64,000 bases of DNA from Pseudophaeomoniella oleicola (lineage: Eukaryota > Ascomycota > Eurotiomycetes > Phaeomoniellales > Phaeomoniellaceae), in NCBI GenBank assembly GCA_003868215.1, contig QWDQ01000045.1, positions 150,569-214,568 on the forward strand. Reading direction: 5' to 3'. Shown in pieces: positions 1 through 11,196 of the stretch. Below the pieces are notes generated by a model, which saw only the letters and a list, made by a program, of their open reading frames with translations, was not told where the DNA came from and did not search any database. A program made the translations under genes and the position numbers. Every line of letters begins with the position of its first letter. Position 1 is the stretch's first letter.

Positions 1-550
1 CTGCGGCCCCCAAGCTGGCGCGTAATACCACCGACTGCTAGGCCCCAAGATTTCCGCTATGGCACTCCTCTCTATGTTTAGACATCCTCGGGGGTGAACA
101 CCTCTCAAATTACAGAGGAATATCACCCAAGACCCTCTTTCCTACTGTAAAGTTCTACAGGCTTTGAAGTTCCTATTTCGAGATCATGATCGTGATGGGC
201 ATGAGAATTCGAGTTTCTATCCTTCGATCTGGATCCAATACAGCACTGCAACATTGCTATCACAGTCCGTTGAGGCATGTCGAGAGACATGTCGAAAAGA
301 ACAGAAGAGATCTTGAAATTCATTCGGGTCGTCGCACGTTGACATATATTGGCATGCGTATATCGTAAGGATGAAGGAAAAGGAAACGTTAATTGTGAAT
401 AGAGAGACGATGTCACGCACACAACGCACCCAAAATCGGTAAACAGGCATCGGTAGCTAGCTAGGTGTACAAGAACTGTGCAGATCAGAGACAGAGACAC
501 ACAGGGTAGGGTGACAGAAGAACAAAGCTTGGCGTGACACGATCTAATTC
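1..550. other. Intergenic, 3' flank of the OPT transporter gene
   Basis: No reading frame here looks coding. The short open frames on both strands lack splice support or recognisable domains. The stretch is the downstream flank of the minus-strand transporter that ends at 551. Confidence 0.6.
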
Positions 551-3165
551 TCACCACTTCCACGTGCCGGCCGCAGGACCAAAAGCCTCACCCTCATTGA
601 GCAGCGTCTGGATATTCTCCTCACCTAGAGCATCCTGCGTGTTGAACACGTAGCCGTTGCCCCACCAGCTCGGCGCGCTGCGACCAGGGAGGAAAACGGC
701 GAAGAAGATGATGATGGTGGAGATGGCGAGGCCAACGTCGAGGCCGGCAGAGGTGATGTAGTTGTATCGCATCCACCAGCCACGGTACTTACCCCGGATG
801 TATTTGTTGAAGACGAAGCCGACGGTGCACCAGGAGAGGTAGGTGAGGGGTGTGAGGGGAGGGATCCAGCCGGTCGAACCGAAGATGAGGGGAGCGGAGA
901 GGAAGCGGATATTGGAGCGAGGCAAGAGGCGTGCGCCGAGGTAGATGACGAAGGGGAGGAGGAAGCCGGCGAGCCAGAAGTATTGGAGCTTGACGTAGAG
1001 GGCGCCATCGGAGAAAAGATGTTTGGGTCCGATGACACCCCAGATCACAGAAGCATTGTAGAAAGTACGGATACTGCCGCAGGTGAAGTTACCTTTGGCC
1101 TCAGAAGTACAGATGTTCTTGATGGCACCCATTGCCCATTGCATAACGCCAAGTTGGACCAAGCACGACCAAATTGTGGCAATGGTCTGGGCGAAGAACA
1201 TGGGCCGTTGAGGAACTTTGAGATAGTGGCCTAGTTTCAAGTCTTGAGTGAAGTAGAGCGCTTGAGTCATAGTGATGTATCCGTATGTCTTGAACATCAT
1301 CATCGCCACTGGATGGCCTGGCTGGAGGTATCCAATGATGAATTCCGTAAAGACGTTGAGCCCAAGTTGGATGTTGGTAAAGGCTTGAACCATTCCGATT
1401 GGGACAGTCCAGATGAAAGAGATGGCGAAAGCGAGGATGAGCGAGTACCATGCCATGTGAGTAGGGTAACCATAGATGCACGCAAATGAAAATGCTACCA
1501 TCGTGACGAGAATGATGGAATACCACCAGAAGGGCACGAGCTTGTATTTTCGCATCATTTTCATATGAATATCGTCGAGTTCGCCGCGTGACGACTTCCA
1601 GCGGGACCATATCTCTCTGCCATGGAACAGACCCGTATGTGAGATGAGGGCAGCAATAGAGGCGAAACTGAGACCATAGGCCAAAGCGAACGTTGTGGAG
1701 AGGAACAATGGGGAATACGCCTCGTATGCTGCTGGGTCAACCACATGCTCCGGTGTCAAGATCTTACTAACGTTGTAGATCTGCTGTGTATTATCCCAAA
1801 TATGATTGTCGCTGATCGGAAGATACTGGCCGTACCACACACCACTGTAATGGATAGCGCAGGTGATGATCCAGAAGAAGAAGACGGTCCCGATCAGAGT
1901 GTTTCCAATGGCGTGCCATGGAGCGATCAGCGGACTTCCAAGCGCAGATGTGATCTCCGACCAATCGAAGGTGATTGGCAAAAGACTGATACCTGTAGTC
2001 ATTCCGAAGAGCTGATTGAGAACGACATTATTCGGCCTAATCCATGTGACAAACGCAAAGAGACTGAGCCCTTGGAAAAGGAGACCTGGGATCCTATGTG
2101 AAGTCAGGAGGGCTACATTCTTGCAACAATGAGTCATCTCAACTTACCAATACCATAGAAATGACCCTCCGAAGATTATCAAAAACCAGCGATAACGAGA
2201 GATGGACCATCCGTTGGTTCTCGAAGGATCCGATGGAGCGTGGTCATGTAGAGCATACATGAAGGCGGTGTTGACCAGAGCAGCGGGCCAGATCATAGCC
2301 GCTGGTTCGACCAGCCATTTGCGGAACATACCAGCAATACCGAAGCCAACGCATTGTGTGGAGAGAGCAAACAAAATGTTAAAGCCCCATCCCCAGCTCT
2401 TGAAGTGGTAAAATTCACGAAGAGACACGATGGTGTCAGTAAAGTAACCAGTGCCTCCTCCGAACGCTGCATTCGCCATGACGACAATGAGGGTATGTTC
2501 TTTGATGTTAAATCTCCCTGGCCGCAGATTGAAATGGACACCCAACACTTTGAACCTGCGATCAGGGAAGATCATGTCCCACCCTCTGCCCAGTGGGTAG
2601 GCGAGCAGTTGAACAACATATGGACTAATAACAATCAGGGGTATACGCATGTTGAAAAGTGCGTTCAGGCCCGATGCGATGGTTGTCAGTACCATGCCTA
2701 TGACCCAAGCACGAATCGTGCTGACTGGCAAATCCTCATCGTAGTTGCGCACGACGGCGCGAACCTAGAAGACCGTCAGCTTGAGATCCTTGGGCAATTC
2801 CGACGAGGTCAATGTACTTCGGGATATGGGGAGTTCTCGATCATGTCGCCTACAAGCTGCGCTTCCGCTTTAGGATCATGTGCATTCGTGGCCTCACCGA
2901 TGACTTCGAAGGCATCATTGCTCATGTTAGGGTCCCAACGATGATCGCTATGGAAAATACTGAGCTTGCGATTCGCCTCAGTCTCACTGATATCGCGAAT
3001 CTCATTGTAGACGGGATCCTTCTCATCAAGACCGACAGCTTCTGCTGGGATTTGGATGGAAGGGCCATCCTGCGTACCAATGGTGTCGCCATGAGCTCTC
3101 GGGGGTTGATCATCTGTATTTGACCTCGCAAAGCCAAGTCTCTTCTTGAATCTTTCCGTCGACAT
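551..3165 (-). CDS. OPT-family oligopeptide transporter, three exons
   Basis: Proton-coupled plasma-membrane uptake of small peptides (OPT family; glutathione or metal chelates are possible substrates). Exons on the minus strand are 3165-2818, 2764-2148 and 2093-551, with introns of 53 and 54 nt (GT...AG). The product is 835 aa. The start is the ATG at 3165, which opens a charged cytosolic N-terminus (MSTERFKKRLG). Family hallmarks are the RPGxFNxKEH box near residue 197 (NPG motif region) and KVPQRPMFFAQ near residue 614, the counterpart of the KIPPR signature with one Pro changed to Gln. A dozen or more hydrophobic segments follow. Length and topology fit fungal OPTs (about 750-900 aa). Intron 1 falls just after SPYPE, a conserved region of the family. 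Family assignment is firm; substrate is unknown. Confidence 0.93.
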
Positions 3166-3887
3166 TGTGAAGATCGAGCGATGCTCGAGGACAGGCTCAA
3201 AGAAAAGGGGCAATATGATCGCACATCTGTGGTACAAAGTCGGGAGGTTCAGCAGTAGATATAGCTGAGCAGAATCCTCACTAGGTCACCCACGCCACGG
3301 CTTCCCAAGTATACAGGTCCATGCATTCTTGAGGGCTGGGTGACAGGTATCGATACGAGATCACCCACCTTCAGAGTAAGCGGTAACAGCAGGAAATGCA
3401 AACCAGGATACCCGCACTTTAATCGAGGTAGATGCCAAGTCAATAATGCAGCCATAGGGTCCAAATGGGGAAGTGGATGAAGCAAGCTGCAGGGCGTACG
3501 GAAGGCTGGGTGGTTCACTCCCTCCTCGAACCTTTCTTGATTATTGGAGCATCATCAACGGTCAGGATCTCTTGGATCTCAATCCCGTCACTCGAGGGGT
3601 TACATCCTAGCCACACCCCGTAAATGGCAGAAGCTAAGGCAGAATTGGTCATTGATCATGTGTGTGTTCCCCAGACTGGCGCAGGGCCAGCGATGTACAG
3701 TACACATAAAGCAAGCAAAGGGTGGACGATGTTGAATGGATCTCCCGCTGCCTCGCTAGCCCCACGATTCCAAGAGAGAGACGATCTAGGCCTCACTCGC
3801 TAGTAAACCGTAAGATTGTAAGGTTGAGATCGATGAGCGACAGATATCCGTGAAATTGGGTGCTGACAAGTGGCGTCAGACACGGAC

Positions 3888-4324
3888 CTAACCTTTCATT
3901 ACACCACCAGTAGAACCTCGAGGAACGTTAGAGACGTTATCGGGAGATACGAAGCTGTTCGGAGCAGTCTCGTTTCCGTATAGTGAGACTTGCTCAGGGC
4001 AGATGTCGGTGTGCTCAAATGCGTAAAACGAGTACATTTTGCACCCGAAATGGCGTTGACTACCGAGAGACTTTCCTCCCTTGCAGTTGTGTCCCGTGGT
4101 GAATCTGGTGCAGTAGAAGCTGCGAGCTGTAATTAGTCTGATCTCAATCAAGAAGCATCGTAGCTTCACACAGGAAGTCGATGACCGATCATCCTGTTGT
4201 CCTACGAAGCTGCAGACGAAAGATGCAAGTTACTCTCGGTACCATACTCTACTGTCTCATCCCACGACTCGTTTTCAGGTGACGAGCCGTTGTGACTGGC
4301 GATGGCATCTCTTTGAGTTCGCAT
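3888..4324 (-). CDS. Doubtful small Cys-containing spliced gene
   Basis: Unrecognised. The best model joins 4324-4234 to 4126-3888, removing a 107-nt intron with donor GTAACT, a GACTAAT branch-like site and acceptor ACAG. It gives 109 aa. The second exon has a regular Cys/His pattern (FYCTRF, GHNCKGG, HFGCK, TDICPEQ) and an NET glycosylation sequon. Residues 1-30 are acidic and there is no obvious signal peptide. An alternative donor one codon region earlier (GTACCG) would also keep the frame. The branch-acceptor pair and the Cys spacing favour a real gene; short length and no known homology weaken it. Confidence 0.33.
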
Positions 4325-4762
4325 TAATTTCCTTGCGCCGGGGATGCCCTTGTTACTAGAAAGGTGCTTTGATACAGCCACATTACGTGTAATTTACAGA
4401 TTTGGGGGTGAAGAGGTGAGAAGGTGAGAAAGTGAGAAGCGTCTCCTGTAATAACTTGAACCGAGGTTGAAAGTTGGAGGTTGCGAGTTTCGACAGGTCG
4501 TTGAAACGATTGTCGATTGTCGAAGCTTTGCTCGAATCAATCAATTAACCAACCAACCACGCGACCTAAGAAACAGTAAATTACCTCGAGCTCAGGGCTT
4601 GAATCCTTTGAGTTAGAGCGACGATGTTTATATGTTTATCGACTTCTTCACGTCCAATATATATGGTGACCTCCTAAGATCGGGGCCAATCCCCTATTCA
4701 CCACACACACCTCATTCACCCTTCGGCGCCTCATTCATTCATTCAGCAGTCTTCCTCCCGAG
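4325..4762. other. Intergenic, 5' flank of the transposase-like ORF
   Basis: I saw no coding frame. It contains repeated short GAGAAGGTGAGAA-like units (about 4415-4440) and an ATTCATTCATTCA run just before the ATG at 4763. I looked for terminal inverted repeats matching the region after 5941 and saw none by eye. Confidence 0.5.
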
Positions 4763-5941
4763 ATGTCATCAAGTCCTCCTACGCCTACGTCGGATCGTCC
4801 GAGAACCAAGGCCCATTACGATGCTACTGTATTGGACGAATTACGAGGGGCGCGCAAAATCGTCGAGCTGGGTCAGACGAATCCAGATCTCAAAGTCGCA
4901 GATATCAGTGACCGCCTCTTATATCGTACCCTCAACATACCACAGAGCACAGGCCGTCACCTTATGAAAAGACTTTATAGAACTCCCAAACCCCATGGGA
5001 AAGACACCAGAGGCCGTAAGCATAAGATCAATGACACTCAACGCCGTGCCATCCTGGGTATCATCGAAGGAGATCCCGATGCGCGCTCTTTGACGCCTTC
5101 CCAATTGGCAGCTTCGATTGGTATCGACGACGTCTCATCACATACCATTCAACGATTGCTTCGATCCATGGGGTATAAGAAGTGTATGACATGCGGTGAG
5201 CCTCTACTTAGCGACGACCAGCGCGAAGGGCGTATCTTCATGGCAAATTGGATTCTCTCGAAGGGTACGTCCTACCTCGAACGAGTCCTCTTCTCCGATG
5301 TAGTTCATTTTGGTATCGATCTGAATGGGAAGCTACGAGTTTTGCATGGGTCCGACCAAACCCACCACTCGGAATGCCTGACCGAGGCTCCCAAGCAAAA
5401 GTCAAAGCGTTCTAGATTAATCGAATACCATTGCTGGGCTATGGTAGGCTGGAATTACAAGAGCAAACTACACTTCTGGAAGTCGCCTACTGGTATGCTC
5501 AACGGCCAGATCTACAAAGAAATTCTACAACGAATGGTTCTACCCACCATCAAAGAGCAGCCTATCCGCGTCTTCGAAATCGAACGCGATAGCGCCCACT
5601 TCACAGAAGAAACTCAGACTCTCCTCCGCGCCAACAACGTAGAATACTTTCTCAATCCTCCCAAGTCTCCCGATTTTTCCGTAGTTCAGCATGTCATCTC
5701 CGGTTTATCCTCGAACTTCGAAATGAAGAGCTGGGCCGGCAGCAGCAGCACCACTGCCACTGAAGAAGCAGAACAAGAAGCGCTTGTGAAACAGGCCGTG
5801 GTCGAAGCGTGGAATGATATCACGCAAGACTCTATTAATAAAGAAGTCGCACGTCTGCCGTCTACGTTGGAGGACCTCGTGAAGCTGTTCGAACCCGATC
5901 CTGATCCTGATCCTGCTGCTGTGATTACGACTGATGATTGA
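4763..5941 (+). CDS. Tc1/mariner-type transposase-derived protein lacking the catalytic Glu
   Basis: A single uninterrupted 392-aa ORF. Residues about 25-140 form two helix-turn-helix modules of the paired-like Tc1 DNA-binding type (VADISDRLL...STGRHLMKRL; LTPSQLAASIG...HTIQRLLRSMGYKK). The DDE_3-like nuclease part follows. The first Asp lies in VLFSDVVHF (D179) and the second in EIERDSAHF (D276, usual form QDNAPxH). The block normally written SPDLNPIE reads SPDFSVVQ (302-309), so the third catalytic acid is Gln309. The C-terminus is acidic with a DPDPDPD run. Intact frame, missing acid, and no terminal inverted repeats or TA target duplication seen suggest domestication rather than an active element. 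An old copy that has decayed only in its ends is the alternative. Confidence 0.82.
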   Translation: MSSSPPTPTSDRPRTKAHYDATVLDELRGARKIVELGQTNPDLKVADISDRLLYRTLNIPQSTGRHLMKRLYRTPKPHGKDTRGRKHKINDTQRRAILGIIEGDPDARSLTPSQLAASIGIDDVSSHTIQRLLRSMGYKKCMTCGEPLLSDDQREGRIFMANWILSKGTSYLERVLFSDVVHFGIDLNGKLRVLHGSDQTHHSECLTEAPKQKSKRSRLIEYHCWAMVGWNYKSKLHFWKSPTGMLNGQIYKEILQRMVLPTIKEQPIRVFEIERDSAHFTEETQTLLRANNVEYFLNPPKSPDFSVVQHVISGLSSNFEMKSWAGSSSTTATEEAEQEALVKQAVVEAWNDITQDSINKEVARLPSTLEDLVKLFEPDPDPDPAAVITTDD

Positions 5942-6416
5942 TGAAGTGATAAACCAGCATATACTGTACTTGTACTTCTACATTTGTAGCAATATACAAT
6001 CTGCTTTCCTTTCATGAATCCCATAGGCAAGTATCTGCACTAGGATTAGGTGAGACTTTCCCTGTTCTTCGTTTGTAGATAGACAGGCCGTTATTGTTGT
6101 GCATGTGTATAGTCCGTGATATGTAGTCGTCGTCTCCACCCCTTATCCCATACAAAGACCACTGACACTTCAATCATCATTTGTTTATGGGGGAGAAGTA
6201 AAGAATGAGGTGGTAGAAGGGATGGGCTGAAGGCACCACTCGCGCGTACTCCTAATTCTTCTCCAACTTCGATGTCAGACAGTGGAATCCTGATTCGCTT
6301 ATCTCAATCAGATATCTTCATTATTACTGGATTCACCGTCTAGACAAGACGCTCTATACTTGCCCAATAGTGGCAATTTTGCCAGCGATTGGAAGGGACG
6401 TTGTTGTTTCCCGAGT
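5942..6416. other. Intergenic between transposase-like ORF and Zn2Cys6 gene
   Basis: No coding frame is supported. This stretch holds the 3' flank of the transposase-derived ORF and the promoter of the Zn2Cys6 gene. No inverted repeat matching the upstream flank was seen. Confidence 0.5.
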
Positions 6417-8148
6417 ATGCCGTCCAATTCGGAACCGCCATTACGGCAGAGAAAGCGTAGGACCAAGACTGGATGTAGGACGTGCAGGTACGCAATCTTC
6501 AATGGGAACCGTGCTGTCGATTTCTTACAGTCGTAGGATCAGAAAGACAAAATGCGATGAGCAACGGCCACAATGTCAGAAATGCGTCTCAACTGGACGT
6601 ACATGTGATGGCTATGACTTTCCATCCTCAAAACTGGAGGCATCAAGACGCCGGCCAATACTCTCAAAACCCTCAACCAACGAAGTTTGCCACCGTAGTC
6701 TGGCAATCCTCCCCAAAATGAGCGATGATGAATCTACAGGCTTTGATTTCTTCCGCTGCAAAACAGCTGGAGAAATCTCCGGATGTTTCGCCTCAGATCT
6801 ATGGCAGTCCATGATCTTGAGATTGAGCCACGATGAACCCTCAATCATGACCTCGGTCGTTGCTCTCGGTGCACTGCACTTGAGTCTGAAGAAAGCGATC
6901 GATACACCCGGACGAAACAAAGAAGGTATTTTTGCTCTGCAGCAATACGGAAAAGCTATCAGGAAAGCGAGAAACCGCATCAATGCTGCAAGTGTTACGC
7001 AGCCATACGAAACCGCTCTTATATGCTGCTTGTTATTCATTTGTATAGAGATGCTCCTCTGCGACCCTCGAAATGCTCTGATGCATCTTCAGACAGGACG
7101 CCGAATACTCTTGGAACACCAGCGACTACAGAGACACCCTTCTCGCCAGCTTTCTCCCGTGACTTACCGAAACAACTCACTGATGCAGCAGCTCTTAGCA
7201 ATATTTGCTCGACTCGATTACGAGGCTACTTCCTTCGGAGTCCATTTGCCGACCACGATCGTTCGACCAGCCTACTTTGACGAATCATTCATCAATATTC
7301 CAAATGCCTTTTCCAACATTGGACAGGCGAGGCGACACCTCGACTCTATTCTTAGTCAAACATACATGTTCAAGGAGGCTTTGCTGAAAGAAGGATCTCA
7401 CAACATGCCTTGCGATGCGTCGGATTGGGCCACTCAGTACTGTTGGGACAACGCAGCATCGAGAATGCTTGACTTGAATAAGCACCCTGACTTCTCAAGG
7501 CGGGCTTCGGATCTCCGTATCAGGCTCGAACAGTGGTTGTCAAGTTTTACACTTATGCAGCAGTGTCGAGCAAGCCCAACACCGCATGAAGCGAGAGCGG
7601 CGCAATTATTGCAGACTCAGCATCTCAGCACCTGGCTCTGTGTTTCTACATTCAACACCACTTGGATAATGGATCATGATCAGTACCTGCCCGACTTCGT
7701 CCGACTGGTTCAGATCGCCAGAGACTATATCCAAGGGACACCAAGCTTAGGGACTACCAACGTTCCGCTTCCAATTTTCACGGTTGAATCTGGTATCTAT
7801 CCACCGCTTCTATACGTCACCTTAAACTGTCGAGATTCGCATCTTCGAAGAGAGGCATTGTCGTTGTTGAGTGAGGGTATACGTCAAGAAGGCCTATGCG
7901 TTGGCAAGATCCTTGCATGGTATGCCGAGCAGTTGATCGACCTGGAGGAAAGAGAAGCCTCAACGATTGGATCAGACATCAAAGCAGCGGACATTCCGGA
8001 AGATGCGCGGTTCTCTGACGTTGTTTTTGCAGTATCAGAGGATACGAAATTGGGCAGATTGGTCTGTGCCAAATTCGACCAGGAGGGAGACAGGGCACTG
8101 CGCATTGTTGAGCACAAATTCCCGCTGCCATTCAGAAAGGATCGATAA
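6417..8148 (+). CDS. Zn2Cys6 (fungal binuclear cluster) transcription factor
   Basis: Two exons, 6417-6487 and 6537-8148, with a 49-nt intron; product 560 aa. The ATG at 6417 opens MPSNSEPPLRQRKRRTKTG, a basic lead into the cluster. Three AG acceptors lie close together, but only the one ending at 6536 gives C20-x2-C23-x6-C30-x6-C37-x2-C40-x6-C47, the canonical spacing; the other in-frame ones give 4 or 8 residues between Cys 2 and 3. The intron position (inside the CRTC-R codon) is typical of this class. The remaining roughly 450 residues are helical and resemble the fungal-specific regulatory middle region of Zn2Cys6 proteins (DUF3468-like). Target genes cannot be inferred: no biosynthetic cluster surrounds it. 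Confidence 0.88.
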
Positions 8149-8649
8149 GGTATCTCATGGGGAAATGCGACGACGTTTATCACCCTTCGCTTGAGTATGT
8201 TGGAGCACAGAGTTTCAAGTGCGATACATTTGATCTCCTGTAACGCAAATGATCGTGAGCGATTTCCTATTTTGAGAGGCTACTCGAGATCATAGGACGC
8301 CGATACTCTCGCCAAGCGCATAGCCATTTGGGGGCGGAAAAGTGGAGTTACTGATCTTGGATCGACGTGCCCAAAGGAACTTCCTATTGGCTCGTTCGCC
8401 AATGAACCAATCACAGCTGATCTGACAGCCGTGAAGGAGGCTTGTTTTGGTCGTATTCCTATATTCACCATCCATCCTTTCATGTGCACAATGTCAGATG
8501 TGGAAGAAGACTCGGAAGACCAACATAAAAGATGGACGTTGACCTCTTAGAAACTTGTCTTCTCACGTTTCGCATCACACTGTGTCAAGTCTCTCCTGAT
8601 ATCCCAGATCTTTACAAGTCCTCGAGAAAATTCAAGACTGGACTTCAAT
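8149..8649. other. Intergenic between Zn2Cys6 gene and 269-aa gene
   Basis: No coding frame with support. The second half is presumably promoter and leader of the gene starting at 8650. Confidence 0.5.
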
Positions 8650-9459
8650 ATGTCTACTCCAAACCGCAATCTCCAGATCCACTACAACGGTCACTCAGCC
8701 TTACACATTATCGATACCGAAAGCCACAAGACAAGCCACCATGTCAAGCTCTCAACCTCAAAACCTCAAGTATCCATGTATCGCCTCAGCGGTCCCGATG
8801 TCGATGGGTTGGCCAATACACTCGATGCTGCGGCCCATGAATCAGAGCTCCCAGCACGTTCCACCGCCACGTTTTCACTCATATCTACCAAGGTCCATCT
8901 CCGCATCGCGGACCGAAATGTTCTCCTGCACAAGGATCACTTCTTCACACGATCGTACAAGTTTGAGGGCGCCGACGGGTCAACGTATTACTGGAAGGGC
9001 GACGATTTCATGATGGGAAATTTCCGTTTCGTGAGAATGGACTCCCATCCCGGTGCCCCACGTATTCAAACATCCTCCTCGGCACAACAGACCACCTCGT
9101 CCGCAGGCACAGCATCTGCGACCGGAGTAGCTCCGGAAGATCTAGACCACAACGCAACAACAATGATGCGAACCAACAAAGCCGACAACACCGTCACCAC
9201 CCCTGCTCCTACTCCCACCTCCGCAAAAAAATCCACCACCGAGACCTTAATCGCGAAATTCCGCAACAAGCCATTCTCCATCACCGACGTCGGCATCATC
9301 GAGCTCGTGGACTCGGCCGCAGCGACCAACCTCGACGATGCATTGGTCGACGAGATGATCATCAGTCTACTCGGCGTGCTGATCATGGTGCAGAGTTTGC
9401 AATTGAGCTCTAGGGTCGTGTACGGACGAGCTTGTGGCCTTCATCTTTTGAGGAGTTGA
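8650..9459 (+). CDS. Unrecognised 269-aa protein, beta-rich N-terminus
   Basis: A single-exon frame from the ATG at 8650. Residues 1-130 are rich in alternating hydrophobic and polar residues (LHIIDTES, VSMYRLSG, FSLISTKVHLRI, STYYWKGDDF), which resembles the Tubby-C/LURP-like beta-barrel small proteins of fungi; that link is a guess. Residues about 133-205 are a Ser/Thr/Ala-rich disordered linker. The C-terminal 55 residues are hydrophobic and could be an amphipathic helix or one membrane segment (MIISLLGVLIMVQSLQL). No signal peptide. Codon use looks coding. Function unknown. Confidence 0.65.
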   Translation: MSTPNRNLQIHYNGHSALHIIDTESHKTSHHVKLSTSKPQVSMYRLSGPDVDGLANTLDAAAHESELPARSTATFSLISTKVHLRIADRNVLLHKDHFFTRSYKFEGADGSTYYWKGDDFMMGNFRFVRMDSHPGAPRIQTSSSAQQTTSSAGTASATGVAPEDLDHNATTMMRTNKADNTVTTPAPTPTSAKKSTTETLIAKFRNKPFSITDVGIIELVDSAAATNLDDALVDEMIISLLGVLIMVQSLQLSSRVVYGRACGLHLLRS

Positions 9460-9957
9460 AATAGCGAATGGTGGTGGCGTGTTTGGTGTTTTTGTGTGTG
9501 CGGAAAAAGAGTGGTCAAAGGTGGTGGTTTTGGTTGGGGAGTGTTTTAACATTGAGAGGCAGTAGGTAGGAAGGTAGGTAGCTGAATGCATGTTTTTTGC
9601 GAAAGGGGTGGGGGCGGATACTCTATCCCTACCAACTGCCATACCTACCTACCTACGTTATCTTACCAATATCAACCTTCATTCATTTCATTCCTCAACA
9701 GTTCTTCTATTCTAGGTCAAGTAAGTACCTACCTATAGTTAGGTACCTTGCCAAGTTTTCCCCCATCCTAGAATTATCTCGAGGGAATTTTAAATTGTGA
9801 AATCATTGATAATAACTACTACTACACAGGTAACTAACTACAACATAAAATGTATTGATATTACATAATTCCTCCCTTTGCCCCCCCCCCCCCCCCCCGG
9901 GCCCAAACACAAGAGAATATAAAATTTCCTTCCTCATTTTCGCAACCAGCTAGCTTA
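9460..9957. other. Convergent intergenic region with C-run and TAGG/CCTA motifs
   Basis: Lies between the convergent genes ending at 9459 and 9958. It has several TAGG/CCTA clusters (about 9555-9575, 9640-9660, 9724-9750) and an 18-C homopolymer. No coding frame is supported. Confidence 0.6.
9881..9898. repeat. Poly-C run of 18, followed by GGGCCC
   Basis: Eighteen consecutive C at 9881-9898 directly followed by GGGCCC. Such a homopolymer is prone to length error in sequencing and may mark a local assembly weakness. Confidence 0.95.
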
Positions 9958-11196
9958 CTACTCGTTAACAACACCTAACTTCCGTCCATGTTCATACGGT
10001 CTGTATTCGCCGTATTCAGCTTCATCTCGTCGCTGTTGCTGCTGCTGCTGCTGTTGTTCGCGGCTATTACTACTGCTACTGCCTAAATTCCCAACATTAC
10101 CCATCGGTTTGCGCAGTATGCCTTGGAGTTTTGTGCCTTTTGTTTCACGAGGTGCCGCGGGAGGTTGTTGGGGGTCGTGATGGGGATGAGATGTGAGCGC
10201 AGATGCAGGTGTAGATACCGGGGTTGCTTGTGGACGACGTTGTTGTTGTTGTTCTCGATCGTGATGTAGGAGACGGCCTCCTTCGATTTCTTGGCGGCCT
10301 GCGTCGGCGACTTTGGTGTGGGCGGCGAGGGTGTCGGCGTCGACGTAGTTGCGGGATGAGGATGGGAGGGGGATGTGGCGGTCGGCGGTTTGGTTTACGG
10401 TTGAGCGGAGGATTTCGCCGGCGCCCTGGAGGTTGGGTTAGCCAAGGTTCGGGACAAGTGAAGGGATGGGTTGGGATGGTTTGCGATGTAATGAAGGGAG
10501 AGGGGGATAATAAGAACTTAAACTTACATGGATACCGGCGGCGGCTTGCTTGAGGCCTTGGAGGGTGCCTTGCTGTTGCGCATTGTTGTGGGCTACCATG
10601 TTGGGATTCGGTGATCTCGTTGATGGACGAGAGAAGTTTGGATGGCTGGGCGATAAGGGAGGCACTCCAGGCTGTTCTCCTGGCTGGGGACTTCGCTCGC
10701 GACGGATCGAACGTGATGGGATGGGTGGACTGTCGCTGCCTGGTTGATTGATATCCGAACTTGAGATCTCCTGAGGGGAATGGTCGGCGTTTCGGATCTG
10801 ACCGTTCTTGGGTGGTGTTTGCTGAGATGGCTTCGGGTCCATCCTGTTGGTCGTATTGGAGTTTTGGTTGGTGTTTCTGCCTCCAGATGTTGTAGTTGTC
10901 GTGGTAGTAGTGGTCGTCGTAGTCGTGACCATGTCATTGTCGTGGTCAATCCGTGATTCGTTGTTGTCCGTGTCCCTGGTGTTATTGGTGTTATTGGTGT
11001 TCCTGGTATTATTGGTTTTACTGCTGGGAGCTTCATCGGAATACGAAGGCGACTCGTTTGGTTGCGATGATGAGTTTTCAGAACCATAGGCAGAGTCTAC
11101 TTTCAAATTGTTGTTGTCATGACCATCGCTTCCCCGACGTCCTCGAAGGCCAGAGAGCAGCCATCTCGATTTCTTCGGATTAGGTGATGACGCCAT
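9958..11196 (-). CDS. Low-complexity Thr/Asn/Gln-rich conserved hypothetical protein
   Basis: Two exons on the minus strand, 11196-10528 and 10425-9958, with a 102-nt GTAAGT...CCAG intron; product 378 aa. The start ATG at 11196 gives MASSPNPKKSRWLLSG. Residues about 65-115 contain NTNNTRN repeats and an uninterrupted stretch of 12-13 Thr; the C-terminal part carries a run of seven or more Gln. The most ordered segment spans the splice (LKQAAAGIH-GAGEILRSTVN), an amphipathic helix that I believe recurs in fungal proteins of this kind, followed by a conserved-looking tail (YGEYRPYEHGRKLGVV). No enzymatic motif. Likely disordered and perhaps a scaffold or stress protein; function unknown. Confidence 0.8.

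Noticed and set aside
4325-6300. Terminal inverted repeats of an intact Tc1 element
   Set aside because: I compared the flanks by eye and saw no matching inverted repeats bounded by TA; a computed search is needed for certainty.
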